Notes: generated from the sequence alone by a model not told the origin. Shown: positions 1 to 8,463, counted from the stretch's first letter. The stretch: 40,009 bases of DNA from an uncultured Prochlorococcus sp. (GCA_902578845.1 CACHEM010000008.1:1-40009); one strand, 5' to 3'. Numbers and translations are program-made.

Positions 1-302
1 TTCTTAACCGCCAAAGACATATGACAACCACCAAATCCTAAATCTAATAACTTTGCGACTTTTAATTCAGATTCTCGTAAAACGTCATCCCCAACAATAC
101 CCAAATCAGCCTGACCATAACTTACATAAACAGGCACATCTCCATTTCTCACCAATAAAGCTTTTGCTCGTTTGCAATTTGATTCAAAGGTTAATGATCT
201 ATTATTTTCGACCAACGCACTAGAGAAATCTAACCCAGCTCTTTTAAAAGTAGAAATTGAATCTTTTAACAGAGCTCCTTTTGGTAAAGCTATAGTAAAC
301 AT
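1..302 (-). CDS. hisG: ATP phosphoribosyltransferase, short form, N-terminal part (truncated by window edge)
   Basis: This would catalyse the first step of histidine biosynthesis, joining ATP and PRPP. The minus-strand reading frame opens with ATG at 302-300 and begins [15 protein letters not shown], the typical HisG start. It continues with [19 protein letters not shown] and [11 protein letters not shown], the conserved segment of the family, and stays open to position 1. About 100 residues are visible; the rest lies outside the window. Short-form HisG normally needs HisZ as regulatory partner, which is not seen here. The start lies only 40 bp from the divergent gloB ATG, so the two genes share a very small promoter region. 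Identification is by recognised motifs and is secure. Confidence 0.9.
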   Translation of the reverse strand, partial: MFTIALPKGALLKDSISTFKRAGLDFSSALVENNRSLTFESNCKRAKALLVRNGDVPVYVSYGQADLGIVGDDVLRESELKVAKLLDLGFGGCHMSLAVK

Positions 303-342
303 AGATCAATTTCTTCCAAGGATTCTTCATTCTAAATTAACA

Positions 343-1083
343 ATGGAATTTAATAAAGCTCGAAATATAATCGGACTTAGAGTTTTAAGTGACAACGTTA
401 TTTGGTTGTTGGTAAAAGATAGATCCGTTGTGGTTGTAGATCCATCTGTTCACGAACCAGTTATTAGATATATAAATGAAAACAATTTTCACTTAGAAGC
501 TATTTTACAAACTCATCATCATTCAGACCATATTGGAGGGACGAAGTCTCTTATTGCAAGATGGCCAAATGTAAAGGTGATTGCTTCCTCCAAAGAAAAA
601 AAGCGAATACCTTTTCAAAATGTATCTGTAGAAGATGGAGAAATTTTGAATATTTTAGGTGAAGAAGTAAAAATAATTGAAGTATTAGGACATACAAGCT
701 CACATATTGCCTTTTTTTTGAATGGGGAAAAGCCTGTTCTTTTTATTGGTGACACATTATTTTCTGGAGGCTGTGGAAGAATATTTGAGGGAACTTATCA
801 ACAAATGTATTCTTCACTAGAAAGAATCAAATCTTTACCAAAAAATACTCTCATATATTGTGCACATGAATATACAAAGGCAAATATTTTATGGGCATTA
901 AATCTTAAGCCAAAAGATCAAGATATAAAAAATAAACTTTCGGAAGTTGAAAAAAAACTTTCTCTTAATGAATTGACAATTCCATTTTTACTTGATGAAG
1001 AGATGAAAATAAATCTTTTCTTAAGAGCAAAAAATTTAGAGGAATTTACTTTTTTAAGAGCAAATAAAGATTTATGGGCTTAA
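343..1083 (+). CDS. gloB: Hydroxyacylglutathione hydrolase (glyoxalase II-like metallo-beta-lactamase fold)
   Basis: Glyoxalase II hydrolyses S-lactoylglutathione to lactate and glutathione in methylglyoxal detoxification. The protein of 246 aa has the metallo-beta-lactamase signature [10 protein letters not shown], followed by the metal-ligand segments [20 protein letters not shown] and YCAHEYT in the order expected for GloB. The frame is open further upstream from position 172, but that stretch overlaps hisG on the other strand. The ATG at 343 ([14 protein letters not shown]) matches the usual short beta-strand that opens the fold, so I chose it. The C-terminal region with LFLRAK fits the GloB helical domain. 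RidA follows 24 bp downstream, so co-transcription is likely. Confidence 0.85.
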   Translation: MEFNKARNIIGLRVLSDNVIWLLVKDRSVVVVDPSVHEPVIRYINENNFHLEAILQTHHHSDHIGGTKSLIARWPNVKVIASSKEKKRIPFQNVSVEDGEILNILGEEVKIIEVLGHTSSHIAFFLNGEKPVLFIGDTLFSGGCGRIFEGTYQQMYSSLERIKSLPKNTLIYCAHEYTKANILWALNLKPKDQDIKNKLSEVEKKLSLNELTIPFLLDEEMKINLFLRAKNLEEFTFLRANKDLWA

Positions 1084-1107
1084 ATAGATAGGTATCTTAT
1101 TAAACAA

Positions 1108-1500
1108 ATGTCTCCCAAACAAGTAATTAAAACATCAAATGCTCCAGATCCAGTGGGACCTTATAATCAAGCAATAAAAGCTGGGGATTTTATCTATTGT
1201 TCTGGTCAAATTGCAATAGACCCAGCTTTAAATGAAATAACATGTTTAGGTGATATAGAGAAGGAAACTATTCAAGTTTTAAAAAATCTCGAAGAAGTTC
1301 TTAAAGCTGGTGGAGCCAAAAAAGAGGATGTAATAAAAACAACTATTTACTTAACGGACTTAAGTAATTTTCAAATTGTCAATAAAATATATAGTGATTT
1401 TTTTAATATTGAGAATCCTCCAGCAAGGGCTTGTGTGGAAGTTTCATCTCTACCGAAAGGAGTTTTAGTTGAAGTAGATTGCGTCGCATTTCTAGATTAA
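1108..1500 (+). CDS. ridA: RidA/YjgF/YER057c/UK114 family enamine/imine deaminase
   Basis: RidA proteins hydrolyse reactive enamines and imines, such as 2-aminoacrylate, released by PLP enzymes. They protect the cell and help branched-chain amino-acid metabolism. The 130-aa product has the usual family length and the signature segments APDPVGPYNQAIKAGDFIYCSGQI near the N-terminus (given only as a landmark), NLEEVLKAGGA in the middle and PPARACVEVSSLPKG near the C-terminus. The arginine of the last segment is the substrate carboxylate-binding residue in the family. It follows gloB by 24 bp. Recognition is by motif and length. The exact substrate cannot be read from sequence. Confidence 0.9.
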   Translation: MSPKQVIKTSNAPDPVGPYNQAIKAGDFIYCSGQIAIDPALNEITCLGDIEKETIQVLKNLEEVLKAGGAKKEDVIKTTIYLTDLSNFQIVNKIYSDFFNIENPPARACVEVSSLPKGVLVEVDCVAFLD

Positions 1501-1585
1501 TTTCTAATTATTGAGAAATTTGAAATATGAACCAATTATGCACCATAGTTGTATAGATTATTAGTTGATAATTCATCTTTGATCT

Positions 1586-1813
1586 ATGTCTGCAGCAAAG
1601 CTTAATATAGATGAACTAGAAGCAGGTTATCCTTTATTTTGCAAAGCTCTTAGACTATTAATTTTAAAAGGAAACTCAGTTAAAGATATAGAAAAAACAG
1701 TGTGCTGGAGTCATCTTGAAACTTTAAATAGATGTCTACCTGGTAGATATAAAGCACCAACATATTTAATGGCTTTAATCAAAAGAGATATTGCAAAGCC
1801 AAATAATTATTAA
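1586..1813 (+). CDS. Small conserved picocyanobacterial protein (DUF3136-like)
   Basis: This 75-aa protein resembles the DUF3136 family of short proteins in marine Synechococcus and Prochlorococcus; that assignment is from memory and moderate. It has no signal peptide or membrane segment. The central part (about residues 25-60) contains a helix-turn-helix-like pattern, LKGNSVKDIEKTVCW followed by LETLNRCLPGRYKAP, which could be a small DNA-binding fold, but this is only a guess. It converges with acRAF and ends 6 bp from that gene's stop, so it closes the carboxysome locus on the opposite strand. An 85-bp spacer separates it from ridA. No function is known to me. Confidence 0.65.
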   Translation: MSAAKLNIDELEAGYPLFCKALRLLILKGNSVKDIEKTVCWSHLETLNRCLPGRYKAPTYLMALIKRDIAKPNNY

Positions 1814-1819
1814 AAAAGA

Positions 1820-2059
1820 CTAATCTTCAGAATAAAATTTATCAATATCCATTGAAAAGTCTTTTTCCTTGTCTGATATTTTTTTATTGTCTAAAAATAT
1901 TGAAAGACTTACAAAATTCTTACCAAAGCTTATGTTTGGATAGATATCCCTTTCTTTACATAATTTTTCAATTTCCCCCATGAATTTACTAATTTTTGAG
2001 TATTGATCAAATTCAAATCTTTTTTCAATCCTCAAAGGTGATTCTCTTTCTTTCCACAT
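1820..2059 (-). CDS. acRAF: acRAF: alpha-carboxysome RuBisCO assembly factor (pterin carbinolamine dehydratase-like)
   Basis: This 79-aa protein sits at the 3' end of the carboxysome operon, 74 bp after csoS4B. In alpha-cyanobacteria that position is held by a degenerate pterin-4a-carbinolamine dehydratase-like protein that acts as a RuBisCO chaperone. The pattern fits: an N-terminal strand (LRIEKRFEFDQYSKISKFM), a helix with a Glu/Lys-rich face (EIEKLCKERDIYP), then strands NISFGKNFVSLSIF. The enzyme family's paired active-site histidines are absent, which supports a structural, non-catalytic role. Assignment rests mainly on position, length and fold pattern. An alternative is an unrelated small protein. 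Confidence 0.75.
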   Translation of the reverse strand: MWKERESPLRIEKRFEFDQYSKISKFMGEIEKLCKERDIYPNISFGKNFVSLSIFLDNKKISDKEKDFSMDIDKFYSED

Positions 2060-2133
2060 TACATTTTTTATTCAAGACTAATTACACTATAACTTCAACA
2101 AAGTTTCTCAATAAATTTTTGAAGTACAAATTT

Positions 2134-2382
2134 TTAGTCACTCTCCCAATAATCAATAATACCGCCAATTGTTAAATCAGTTTGAACTTCTGGATTAGGG
2201 CATGCAAATCTAGCGGCAGAGCCACTAGCAGTAAAAACCCAGTTACCTTCTCTAGCTCCAACAGGATCAACAGCAACTAATTTCTTTCCTTTGTTATTTT
2301 CTAAAATTCGTAAATTCATATGACCTAATCCAGGGACTCTTTGAGTGCATACCATCCTTCCTAATACCTTCATAATTTCCAC
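2134..2382 (-). CDS. csoS4B: Carboxysome vertex pentamer protein CsoS4B
   Basis: CsoS4B is a bacterial microcompartment vertex protein of the EutN/CcmL family that forms pentamers closing the corners of the icosahedral shell. The 82-aa sequence has the family core: the opening strand MKVLGRMVCTQRVPGLGH, then the AVDPVGAREGNWV segment, and a C-terminal DLTIGGIIDYWE. The start is GTG at 2382; a perfect AGGAGG (2392-2397) lies 9 nt upstream of that GTG but 18 nt from the in-frame ATG at 2373, so the GTG is preferred. It lies 19 bp after csoS4A, its paralogue. Only a few pentamers per shell are needed, so low expression is expected. Confidence 0.93.
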   Translation of the reverse strand: MEIMKVLGRMVCTQRVPGLGHMNLRILENNKGKKLVAVDPVGAREGNWVFTASGSAARFACPNPEVQTDLTIGGIIDYWESD

Positions 2383-2391
2383 AATTTATAA

Positions 2392-2397
2392 CCTCCT
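2392..2397 (-). promoter_or_regulatory. Ribosome binding site deciding the csoS4B GTG start
   Basis: On the minus strand the motif AGGAGG is a perfect Shine-Dalgarno sequence, 9 nt from the GTG at 2382. Its spacing supports that start over the ATG three codons later. Strong sites of this kind are not seen before csoS1, rbcL or rbcS. Confidence 0.8.
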
Positions 2398-2401
2398 TTT
2401 C

Positions 2402-2653
2402 TTATGACTTGTTAGGATCCCAATGGTCAATAATTCCAACAATCGTTAAATCGCTTGGATAAGATTTACTTCCCGCAGCTTCTCTAGCAGCAGAACTTCC
2501 AACACAAATAACCCAATCTCCTGGCTTACAGCCAACAGCATCAACTGCAACTTTATTAGAAGAACCATCTAATACAACCTGCAGATGTTTATGTTCAAAA
2601 CCAGGAATCCTATTGGTAGAAACAAGTGGTTTTACAACCTTGCAAATTAACAT
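2402..2653 (-). CDS. csoS4A: Carboxysome vertex pentamer protein CsoS4A
   Basis: This 83-aa EutN/CcmL-family protein is the first of two pentameric vertex proteins of the alpha-carboxysome. It shows the same architecture as CsoS4B: opening strand MLICKVVKPLVSTNRIPGFEH, then VAVDAVGCKPGDWV with the glycine-rich SSAAREAAG loop, and the closing strand DLTIVGIIDHWDPN. The ATG at 2653 lies 2 bp after the csoSCA stop. Its ribosome site AGGAGG (2664-2669) is inside the last codons of csoSCA, which suggests translational coupling. Tandem CsoS4A/CsoS4B is the standard arrangement in alpha-carboxysome operons, so the call is secure. Confidence 0.93.
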   Translation of the reverse strand: MLICKVVKPLVSTNRIPGFEHKHLQVVLDGSSNKVAVDAVGCKPGDWVICVGSSAAREAAGSKSYPSDLTIVGIIDHWDPNKS

Positions 2654-2655
2654 AA

Positions 2656-4185
2656 TTAGTGAGCCTCCTCTGTTTTTTTATCTAAAGACATTCCAATAAT
2701 TTGGGCGGAATGAATGTTGTCCCTATCTCTAATAGTAGAGCAAGTATGTAACAAACCTTGATCAACTAAATTTTTATATCTAATTGATATCGCATTATTA
2801 ACTCTTTCACAATCATTTATTGCCCTCTCTTTTGCGCCGGGTACTTTTCCAGAGTAATCAAATCTTATTACTACTGGAATAGGTAGATCTTGAGAAACAT
2901 TTAATCCAGTAAAAATCTTTACTCCAACATCTAAATCTGGAGCACCTTCTTCGACTGTATCTAAATGAGCAAAATAAGTTAAATTTCTGAGATGTACTTC
3001 TTTGAAACCTATACCTACTCCAATAAACCTCTCTGCATGTCCAATATCTTCATAAGAACCATTATGAAAACTCTTAACATAATCAATTTGAGAAATATTA
3101 TTGACAATTAATTTATATGTAAATTTTTCCAGTCCACTGAGTTTATCTTTTGAAGATTGCTTAGAAATTGTCTGGCAAATTTCTCTTTCCGCATCCTCTT
3201 TTGAAAAATTTATTGTTGAATTATAAATTTCTAATGTAGAAATAGTTTTTTCTAAATCTATACCGCCATCGCTAGTTGATAAATGTATTTTTAATGAATC
3301 AGTGTCTGTATCAAGTCCAATTAACATTAAATCCACAGAAGCTCCGCAGCAAAAGCTATTCTCTACAGCCTCTTTGAAAGCATATAATTTATTTCTTCCC
3401 TCTTCTGCAGCTAACTCGTCATTACTCCCATGAGCTGCGCATCCCTGATGTAAAGGATCTACTGAACTAAAATGATAAGTTACAACTTTTAAGTACCTGG
3501 TATCTTTATGAGCCTCATTAGGAACATTCTCTCTATATCTTTTATGTTCAGTTTTTACCCATCGATTAACGGTATTTTCAATATCAAACAGTGCTCCAGC
3601 ATGGGATCTTCTTCTTACTGAACTAAAAGGTATTCTCATTACATAAGCAACTGAATGAGCTAACCTTCCATCTGAACAAGGAGTTATATCAAGTAAATGA
3701 ATTCCACAATCTAAGAGAAATTTTTCAAAATCTTCCGCATCCCTACTTCCAGCAGCACCTTCAAGTGGATCATTGTTAAAAAAATTGTCGCTAAGTTTCT
3801 CATGCTGTTTGAAAGCACACCATGCATATAAAGCTCTCATATCAAGAGGTTTAACCCAAGATTTATCTAATACGTGGAGAGGTAAATTTATTCCCAAATT
3901 TTTTCTTGATATTTGCTGAGCCTTATTTATAAAATCTTCATGATGTTGGATTCTAGCAATTTCCTTGAGAGTTGGAACAATTTCGTCAAAATCACTTTTT
4001 ATTTTGCTTTCATACCTAAATAGATTTTCATTTTGAATATAGTTGGTTAATTTATGAGACTTTCCAGAATTTCGGAAATTATTTGATTCTTTAGTTTGTA
4101 TATGGATATTTTCAGTAAAAGTTTTCATTGGAGCGGTTGGCCCCAATGTGAAGTTCTTGGCTTTAGCCAGTCCTCTTAAAGGCAT
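2656..4185 (-). CDS. csoSCA: Carboxysomal carbonic anhydrase CsoSCA (CsoS3, epsilon class)
   Basis: CsoSCA converts bicarbonate to CO2 inside the carboxysome for RuBisCO. The 509-aa product matches the family length. It begins MPLRGLAKAKNFTLGP, a typical start in picocyanobacteria. The catalytic domain shows C170-S-D172-G-R174, matching the zinc-ligand Cys and the Asp-Arg dyad of the Halothiobacillus enzyme. H238 (TYHFSS) and C249 (HQGCAAHG) follow with the expected 11-residue spacing of the other two zinc ligands. The C-terminal half is the degenerate duplicate domain. The N-terminal region of about 60 residues is polar and is probably the part that binds RuBisCO or shell in the family. It starts 7 bp after the csoS2 stop. 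Confidence 0.95.
   Translation of the reverse strand: MPLRGLAKAKNFTLGPTAPMKTFTENIHIQTKESNNFRNSGKSHKLTNYIQNENLFRYESKIKSDFDEIVPTLKEIARIQHHEDFINKAQQISRKNLGINLPLHVLDKSWVKPLDMRALYAWCAFKQHEKLSDNFFNNDPLEGAAGSRDAEDFEKFLLDCGIHLLDITPCSDGRLAHSVAYVMRIPFSSVRRRSHAGALFDIENTVNRWVKTEHKRYRENVPNEAHKDTRYLKVVTYHFSSVDPLHQGCAAHGSNDELAAEEGRNKLYAFKEAVENSFCCGASVDLMLIGLDTDTDSLKIHLSTSDGGIDLEKTISTLEIYNSTINFSKEDAEREICQTISKQSSKDKLSGLEKFTYKLIVNNISQIDYVKSFHNGSYEDIGHAERFIGVGIGFKEVHLRNLTYFAHLDTVEEGAPDLDVGVKIFTGLNVSQDLPIPVVIRFDYSGKVPGAKERAINDCERVNNAISIRYKNLVDQGLLHTCSTIRDRDNIHSAQIIGMSLDKKTEEAH
2664..2669 (-). promoter_or_regulatory. Ribosome binding site of csoS4A embedded in csoSCA 3' end
   Basis: A perfect AGGAGG on the minus strand, encoded by the last Glu-Glu-Ala codons of csoSCA, lies 10 nt from the csoS4A ATG. 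Translation of csoS4A is therefore probably tied to ribosomes finishing csoSCA. Confidence 0.75.
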
Positions 4186-4192
4186 TATTTAC

Positions 4193-6487
4193 TTAACCTC
4201 TTGCACCACCTGAAAAGGTAACAAGTTGTCCTTCACGAGTATTTCCACTAGATCCAGTTATCAAGAAATCTGGTTTTTCTGTTTCCTCATTCCTTTTAAC
4301 TTCCATAGGGGGCATTGCGCTCATGAATCCTGCTCTTGATGGATTTCGCTTTCTAGAAGAAGCTCCTTCTGTGCCTGTTACCTTATCACCGCGATCCCAA
4401 TCATCACCAGTTACGTTTCCCACTGATTGTCCTTCTCCAGTAATCCTTGATGCGACTCTTTTTTCTGGTGTCTTTGCAGCACGGTCTGCCTCTTCAATTT
4501 CCATTTTTTGCTTATAAGTAATATTTTTATTCGGTTCAAATCTAAATTTTTCAGTCCCAGTGACCTTATCAACTGCCATATCAAAAGGTCCTGTTACCTT
4601 TGAACCATTTTCATATTCATTACCCGTGACACCTTGAGTATTTTTTTCAGAATATTTGTCTCTCGATGGGGATTTAACAGAGAATTCATTCCAAGAATTA
4701 CCTGCTGACTTCTCCGGATTCGCATAAGCAGTATCATGTGGAGGATTATCACAAGCTTGAGAGAACTGATCTCCACCAACATAAGGAGTCCCTGTTAGGT
4801 TTTTACAAGCACCTTTCTTAGCTCCTGTCATTACTCCGGCAATTCCTGGTTGCTGTCCTGTAAGTCTGGCATTTGAATTATTTCCAGAATTAACTGTTGC
4901 TCGGGATTTCATATCTTCTGAAATCTCAGTACTACAATTTTCATTAATCTGATCTAAGCCTGCGTATGGTGTTCCTGTTAACACTTTGCATGAACCTGGT
5001 TCATCTCCAGTTACTATTTCTGATCTTCCTGTCATAGTGCCGCTTATTAAGTTTGACTTTGAAGAAAGGCTTAAACCTACTTTTCTAGCTTCTGGTTTTG
5101 GTTTTGAACCGCAAAACTTCTCATATTGTTGAGATCCTATGTACTCATCGCCAGTTACATTCTTACAACTCCCATGTTCATTACCTGTCATATGGTCTGA
5201 TCTTCCAACACCCGTACCAGTTACATTATTTCCATTAAGAGTGTTGTAACTACCTACTTTTTCAAATGCTTTACCTTTTGGATTTGGCTCAGAGCCAAGA
5301 TATTGATCTCCAGTTAATTGATGTCCAGAACCTGATTCATCTCCAGTAACTAGGGTTGATCTACCAGGAAGTGATCCAGATACTTTTAATCCATCGGTTG
5401 TAGTGCTGTGTTTAACCTTTGAAGGATTTCTTGGAACATCACCACAATACTTCTGCGATTGATTAGAAGATACATATTCAGTGCCTGTTAGGTTTTTACA
5501 AGTCCCTGGCTCATCGCCTGTGACCCTATCAGATCTACCAACTTCATTTCCAGTTACTTTATTACCTGATGTTGTTGAGGTAACAGTAGATCTAAGTGGT
5601 TGTTTATAACTTGGTCTATCTTGACAAAATTGATCAGTAACTTCTGCTCCCATATATTGGGTACCAGTTACAGTTCTGCATGTACTTGCTTCATTACCTG
5701 TAGTTTTTACAGATCTATTAGCTTGAGTTCCAGTAACTATTTGACCTGAATCAGTTTCACTTTTACCAACTTTCCAGCTAGCATCTGCAATATTTTGCTT
5801 GGCACCATTTTTGTTTGGACCGCATGGTCTACATTTACCATTACCTTTTTTGCCTGTGGCACCAGTTTTACTTCTTAGCTCTCTCACTCTCTGAGAAATT
5901 TCTCTACTACTTAAATCTGGGTCTCCCCTTCTAGCTAATGAAGCGGCACTATTATTTTGTTTCGTTGCTGATTTACCATGTTTAGATTGAGCTTCTCTTC
6001 TCGCCAAAACAATATCTCTACTTGTATTAGTAATAGGCTTTCTCTTCTGATTAATTCTTCTCTTAAGGTTGGGTTTTAGGGACTTAGACTCTGTACTAGT
6101 TGAATCCTGAATTTCTTGATTTTTACTTATAGTTGATTTAACTGTGTTTACAGGACTTTCTTTTTTAACATCAGTACGGGTTCTGTCGGATGAAGTTATA
6201 GCTGATTTGCCATGGGTAGACATTGCTTTTCTTCTCTCTATTACTAACTCTTTACTAGATAAAGTTGTTGAAGAATTTATGTTTACCTGAGTTTTTGGAA
6301 TATGTTTTGTAGCTGGTTTAGAAATATTATGATTATTAGGAGAAGACTGAGTCCCAGAAATCTGTATATCTTGAGAAGATCGTACTCTATCTTTGGTAGT
6401 TGAAGAATAAGCAGCAGCTTTTTTACCGCTATCACTCATCGCTTTTCTTCTTTCAAGTGCAATCTCTCTACTGGTTTTTTTTGACAT
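4193..6487 (-). CDS. csoS2: Carboxysome assembly scaffold CsoS2
   Basis: CsoS2 is the intrinsically disordered scaffold that links RuBisCO to the shell. I chose the ATG at 6487 (MSKKTSREIALERRKAMS), giving 764 aa; a start three codons upstream is possible. Four basic N-repeats of the type SRxIxxxRRxxxSxxGK lie near residues 5-25, 78-98, 156-176 and 195-212 and are the RuBisCO-binding elements. Six middle repeats built on VTGxxxGRSxxVTGDExGxCKxLTGTxY span about 248-579. The C-terminal domain (about 600-764) has shorter VTG motifs and ends in VTFSGGARG, the shell-anchoring tail. The third middle repeat has lost both cysteines found in most others. The gene follows a terminator-like hairpin after rbcS. 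Confidence 0.95.
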   Translation of the reverse strand: MSKKTSREIALERRKAMSDSGKKAAAYSSTTKDRVRSSQDIQISGTQSSPNNHNISKPATKHIPKTQVNINSSTTLSSKELVIERRKAMSTHGKSAITSSDRTRTDVKKESPVNTVKSTISKNQEIQDSTSTESKSLKPNLKRRINQKRKPITNTSRDIVLARREAQSKHGKSATKQNNSAASLARRGDPDLSSREISQRVRELRSKTGATGKKGNGKCRPCGPNKNGAKQNIADASWKVGKSETDSGQIVTGTQANRSVKTTGNEASTCRTVTGTQYMGAEVTDQFCQDRPSYKQPLRSTVTSTTSGNKVTGNEVGRSDRVTGDEPGTCKNLTGTEYVSSNQSQKYCGDVPRNPSKVKHSTTTDGLKVSGSLPGRSTLVTGDESGSGHQLTGDQYLGSEPNPKGKAFEKVGSYNTLNGNNVTGTGVGRSDHMTGNEHGSCKNVTGDEYIGSQQYEKFCGSKPKPEARKVGLSLSSKSNLISGTMTGRSEIVTGDEPGSCKVLTGTPYAGLDQINENCSTEISEDMKSRATVNSGNNSNARLTGQQPGIAGVMTGAKKGACKNLTGTPYVGGDQFSQACDNPPHDTAYANPEKSAGNSWNEFSVKSPSRDKYSEKNTQGVTGNEYENGSKVTGPFDMAVDKVTGTEKFRFEPNKNITYKQKMEIEEADRAAKTPEKRVASRITGEGQSVGNVTGDDWDRGDKVTGTEGASSRKRNPSRAGFMSAMPPMEVKRNEETEKPDFLITGSSGNTREGQLVTFSGGARG

Positions 6488-6527
6488 GATCTTCAAGTTT
6501 AAATTCTTTAAAAAGACTTTTGAAAAA

Positions 6528-6555
6528 CTTTCTCCAAAATTTTTTTTGGAGAAAG
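6528..6555 (-). terminator. Terminator-like hairpin between rbcS and csoS2
   Basis: The arms CTTTCTCCAAAA and TTTTGGAGAAAG form a perfect 12-bp stem with a 4-nt AAAA loop when transcribed from the minus strand. Five U residues follow the 3' arm directly. It starts 22 nt after the rbcS stop codon and ends 40 nt before csoS2. The shape is that of an intrinsic terminator placed inside the operon, so it probably reduces readthrough into csoS2 and later genes. Confidence 0.75.
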
Positions 6556-6577
6556 ATATTTACTACGAAAAGTAGCT

Positions 6578-6919
6578 TTAACGTCCTTGGAAAACTACAA
6601 AAGCTGTTCCTTGACTTTGAGTGTAAGCATCGTATCCGATGATTCTTACATGATGATCAGGGTATGCTCTATGGCATGCCTCTAATTCGCTCACGATCAA
6701 GTTAAGATCTTTTTCCCCAAAGAATGGGAGTTTCCAATAAGACCAATAAGTTTGCATACATCCACTTGGATGAACATGCTCAATAACTGGACTCCAACCT
6801 TGAGCAATTATGTACGCAATTTGGTCATATATTTCTTCCTGGGTCATCGGTGGTAAAAAACCGAATGTTTCCAGGGTTGCAACTGTTTGATAGTCGCTTA
6901 CTGTGCTCTGGAAAGGCAT
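6578..6919 (-). CDS. rbcS: RuBisCO small subunit, form IA
   Basis: The small subunit completes the L8S8 RuBisCO holoenzyme. The 113-aa product has the conserved PMTQEEIYDQIAYII, the SGCMQTYWSYWKLPFFGE segment and the C-terminal HVRIIGYDAYTQSQGTAFVV. Length and lack of transit peptide fit the carboxysomal form IA type. It lies 89 bp after rbcL, with a stable hairpin in the spacer. No clear Shine-Dalgarno sequence precedes the ATG. The call is secure. Confidence 0.97.
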   Translation of the reverse strand: MPFQSTVSDYQTVATLETFGFLPPMTQEEIYDQIAYIIAQGWSPVIEHVHPSGCMQTYWSYWKLPFFGEKDLNLIVSELEACHRAYPDHHVRIIGYDAYTQSQGTAFVVFQGR

Positions 6920-6945
6920 AATTAATCAAAATGTGAATGAAAGTA

Positions 6946-6959
6946 CTCGTAAAAACGAG
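6946..6959 (-). other. Small hairpin in rbcL-rbcS spacer
   Basis: CTCGT and ACGAG arms enclose a 4-base loop. The 5-bp stem lies 26 nt upstream of the rbcS start codon. It may modulate rbcS translation or processing, but it is small and could be chance. Confidence 0.4.
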
Positions 6960-6973
6960 ATTTTAATAAGTCT

Positions 6974-6992
6974 GAGGAGAATAAATCTCCTC
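6974..6992 (-). other. Intercistronic hairpin rbcL-rbcS
   Basis: GAGGAGA and TCTCCTC arms give a perfect 7-bp stem with a 5-nt loop, 16 nt after the rbcL stop. No U-run follows, so it is more likely an mRNA 3'-end stabiliser or processing block than a terminator. Confidence 0.6.
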
Positions 6993-7008
6993 GATTTCGA
7001 AACTTGAG

Positions 7009-8424
7009 TTAACCCTGAACATCAAGTTTGTCGACAGTGTCAAACTCAAACTTAATTTCCTTCCAAGTTTCTAGAGCAATAGCTAATTCAGGACTATGCT
7101 TAGCAGCTTCCATGAGAATGTCTCTACTCTCTTTTTCGATTTCGCGACCAGCATTACGAGCTTTTACACAAGCTTCTAATGCAACTCTGTTAGCTGCAGC
7201 TCCAGCAGCTGAACCCCATGGGTGACCATGTGTTCCTCCACCGAACTGAAGGCAGGAATCATCCCCAAAGATCGCTAGAAGTGCAGGCATATGCCAAACA
7301 TGGATACCACCTGATGCGACTGCAAATACTCCAGGCATTGAACCCCAATCTTGATCAAAGAAGTTGCCTCTTGATCTATCTTCAGGAACAAATGACTCTC
7401 TTAAGTTGTCAATATAACCAAGAGTTGTTTGACGATCACCTTCTAGTTTTCCAACAACGGTTCCAGTATGTAATTGGTCTCCTCCAGAAAGTCTCAAACA
7501 TTTTGCAAGAACTCTGAAGTGAATACCGTGCTTTGGATGTCTATCAATAACAGCATGCATAGCTCTGTGAATATGCAGAAGCATGCCATTTTTACGACAC
7601 CAATTAGCTAATCCAGTATTTGCAGTAAAACCACCAGTTATATAATCATGCATGATGATTGGCATATCTAGCTCTTTTGCAAATTCAGCTCTTTCATAGA
7701 GTTCTTCAGGAGTGTTAGCAGTACAATTTAGGTAATGACCTTTAACTTCTCCAGTTTCCCGCTGAGCAAGCTTAACTGCTTCTGCAACAAACTCAAATCT
7801 TTCTCTCCAACGTTGGAATGGTTGAGAATTAATATTCTCATCATCCTTCGTTAAATCAAGACCGCCTCTAAGGCATTCATATACAACTCGACCATAGTTT
7901 TTACCAGATAATCCTAATTTAGGTTTGATGGTACAACCAAGTAGCGGTCTTCCGTATTTGTTAAGTCGATCTCTTTCAACTACGATTCCGTTTGGTGGAC
8001 CACCGCAAGTTTTAATGAAAGCAATTGGGAATCTAATATCTTCTAGACGTAGATGTCTTAGAGCTTTAAATCCAAAAACGTTTCCTACAAGAGATGTTAA
8101 TACGTTTGTAATTGAGCCTTCTTCAAAAAGATCTAAAGGATATGCAATAAAAGCATAGAAAGCTTCAGGATCTCCAGGAACGTCTTCGATTCGATAACAA
8201 CGTCCTTTATAAAATTCTAAGTCTGTAAGTAACTCGGACCAAACTGTTGACCAAGTACCTGTTGAAGATTCAGCGGCAACAGCTGCTGCAACTTCTTCTC
8301 TTGGAACACCTTCCTGACCTGTACATTTGAAACAGGCTAGTAAATCGGTGTCTAGGGGTACATATTCTGGAGTCCAGTAGGTATCTCTGTACTCCTTTAC
8401 CCCTGCGTCATACTTCTTACTCAT
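7009..8424 (-). CDS. rbcL: RuBisCO large subunit, form IA
   Basis: This enzyme carboxylates ribulose-1,5-bisphosphate and is the cargo of the carboxysome. The 471-aa protein carries [10 protein letters not shown] with the active-site lysine K167, [17 protein letters not shown] with the carbamylated lysine K193, the loop-6 segment VVGKLEGDR and the closing [10 protein letters not shown]. The N-terminus [21 protein letters not shown] is typical of the proteobacterial-type form IA enzyme of alpha-cyanobacteria. It is 69 bp downstream of csoS1 and upstream of rbcS. No strong Shine-Dalgarno is present before the ATG. The call is certain. Confidence 0.98.
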   Translation of the reverse strand: MSKKYDAGVKEYRDTYWTPEYVPLDTDLLACFKCTGQEGVPREEVAAAVAAESSTGTWSTVWSELLTDLEFYKGRCYRIEDVPGDPEAFYAFIAYPLDLFEEGSITNVLTSLVGNVFGFKALRHLRLEDIRFPIAFIKTCGGPPNGIVVERDRLNKYGRPLLGCTIKPKLGLSGKNYGRVVYECLRGGLDLTKDDENINSQPFQRWRERFEFVAEAVKLAQRETGEVKGHYLNCTANTPEELYERAEFAKELDMPIIMHDYITGGFTANTGLANWCRKNGMLLHIHRAMHAVIDRHPKHGIHFRVLAKCLRLSGGDQLHTGTVVGKLEGDRQTTLGYIDNLRESFVPEDRSRGNFFDQDWGSMPGVFAVASGGIHVWHMPALLAIFGDDSCLQFGGGTHGHPWGSAAGAAANRVALEACVKARNAGREIEKESRDILMEAAKHSPELAIALETWKEIKFEFDTVDKLDVQG

Positions 8425-8463
8425 AAGGATAAATTTAGGTCTGTGTAGGGAAAATAATTATTG

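Noticed and set aside
172..342. Upstream extension of the gloB frame to position 172
   Set aside because: It overlaps hisG on the opposite strand; the ATG at 343 starts at the conserved fold.
4323..4782. Short frames inside csoS2 (4323-4517 plus, 4594-4782 minus)
   Set aside because: They are shadows of the repetitive csoS2 gene in other frames.
7028..8158. Three plus-strand frames opposite rbcL
   Set aside because: They are antisense shadows of a highly conserved gene with no features of their own.
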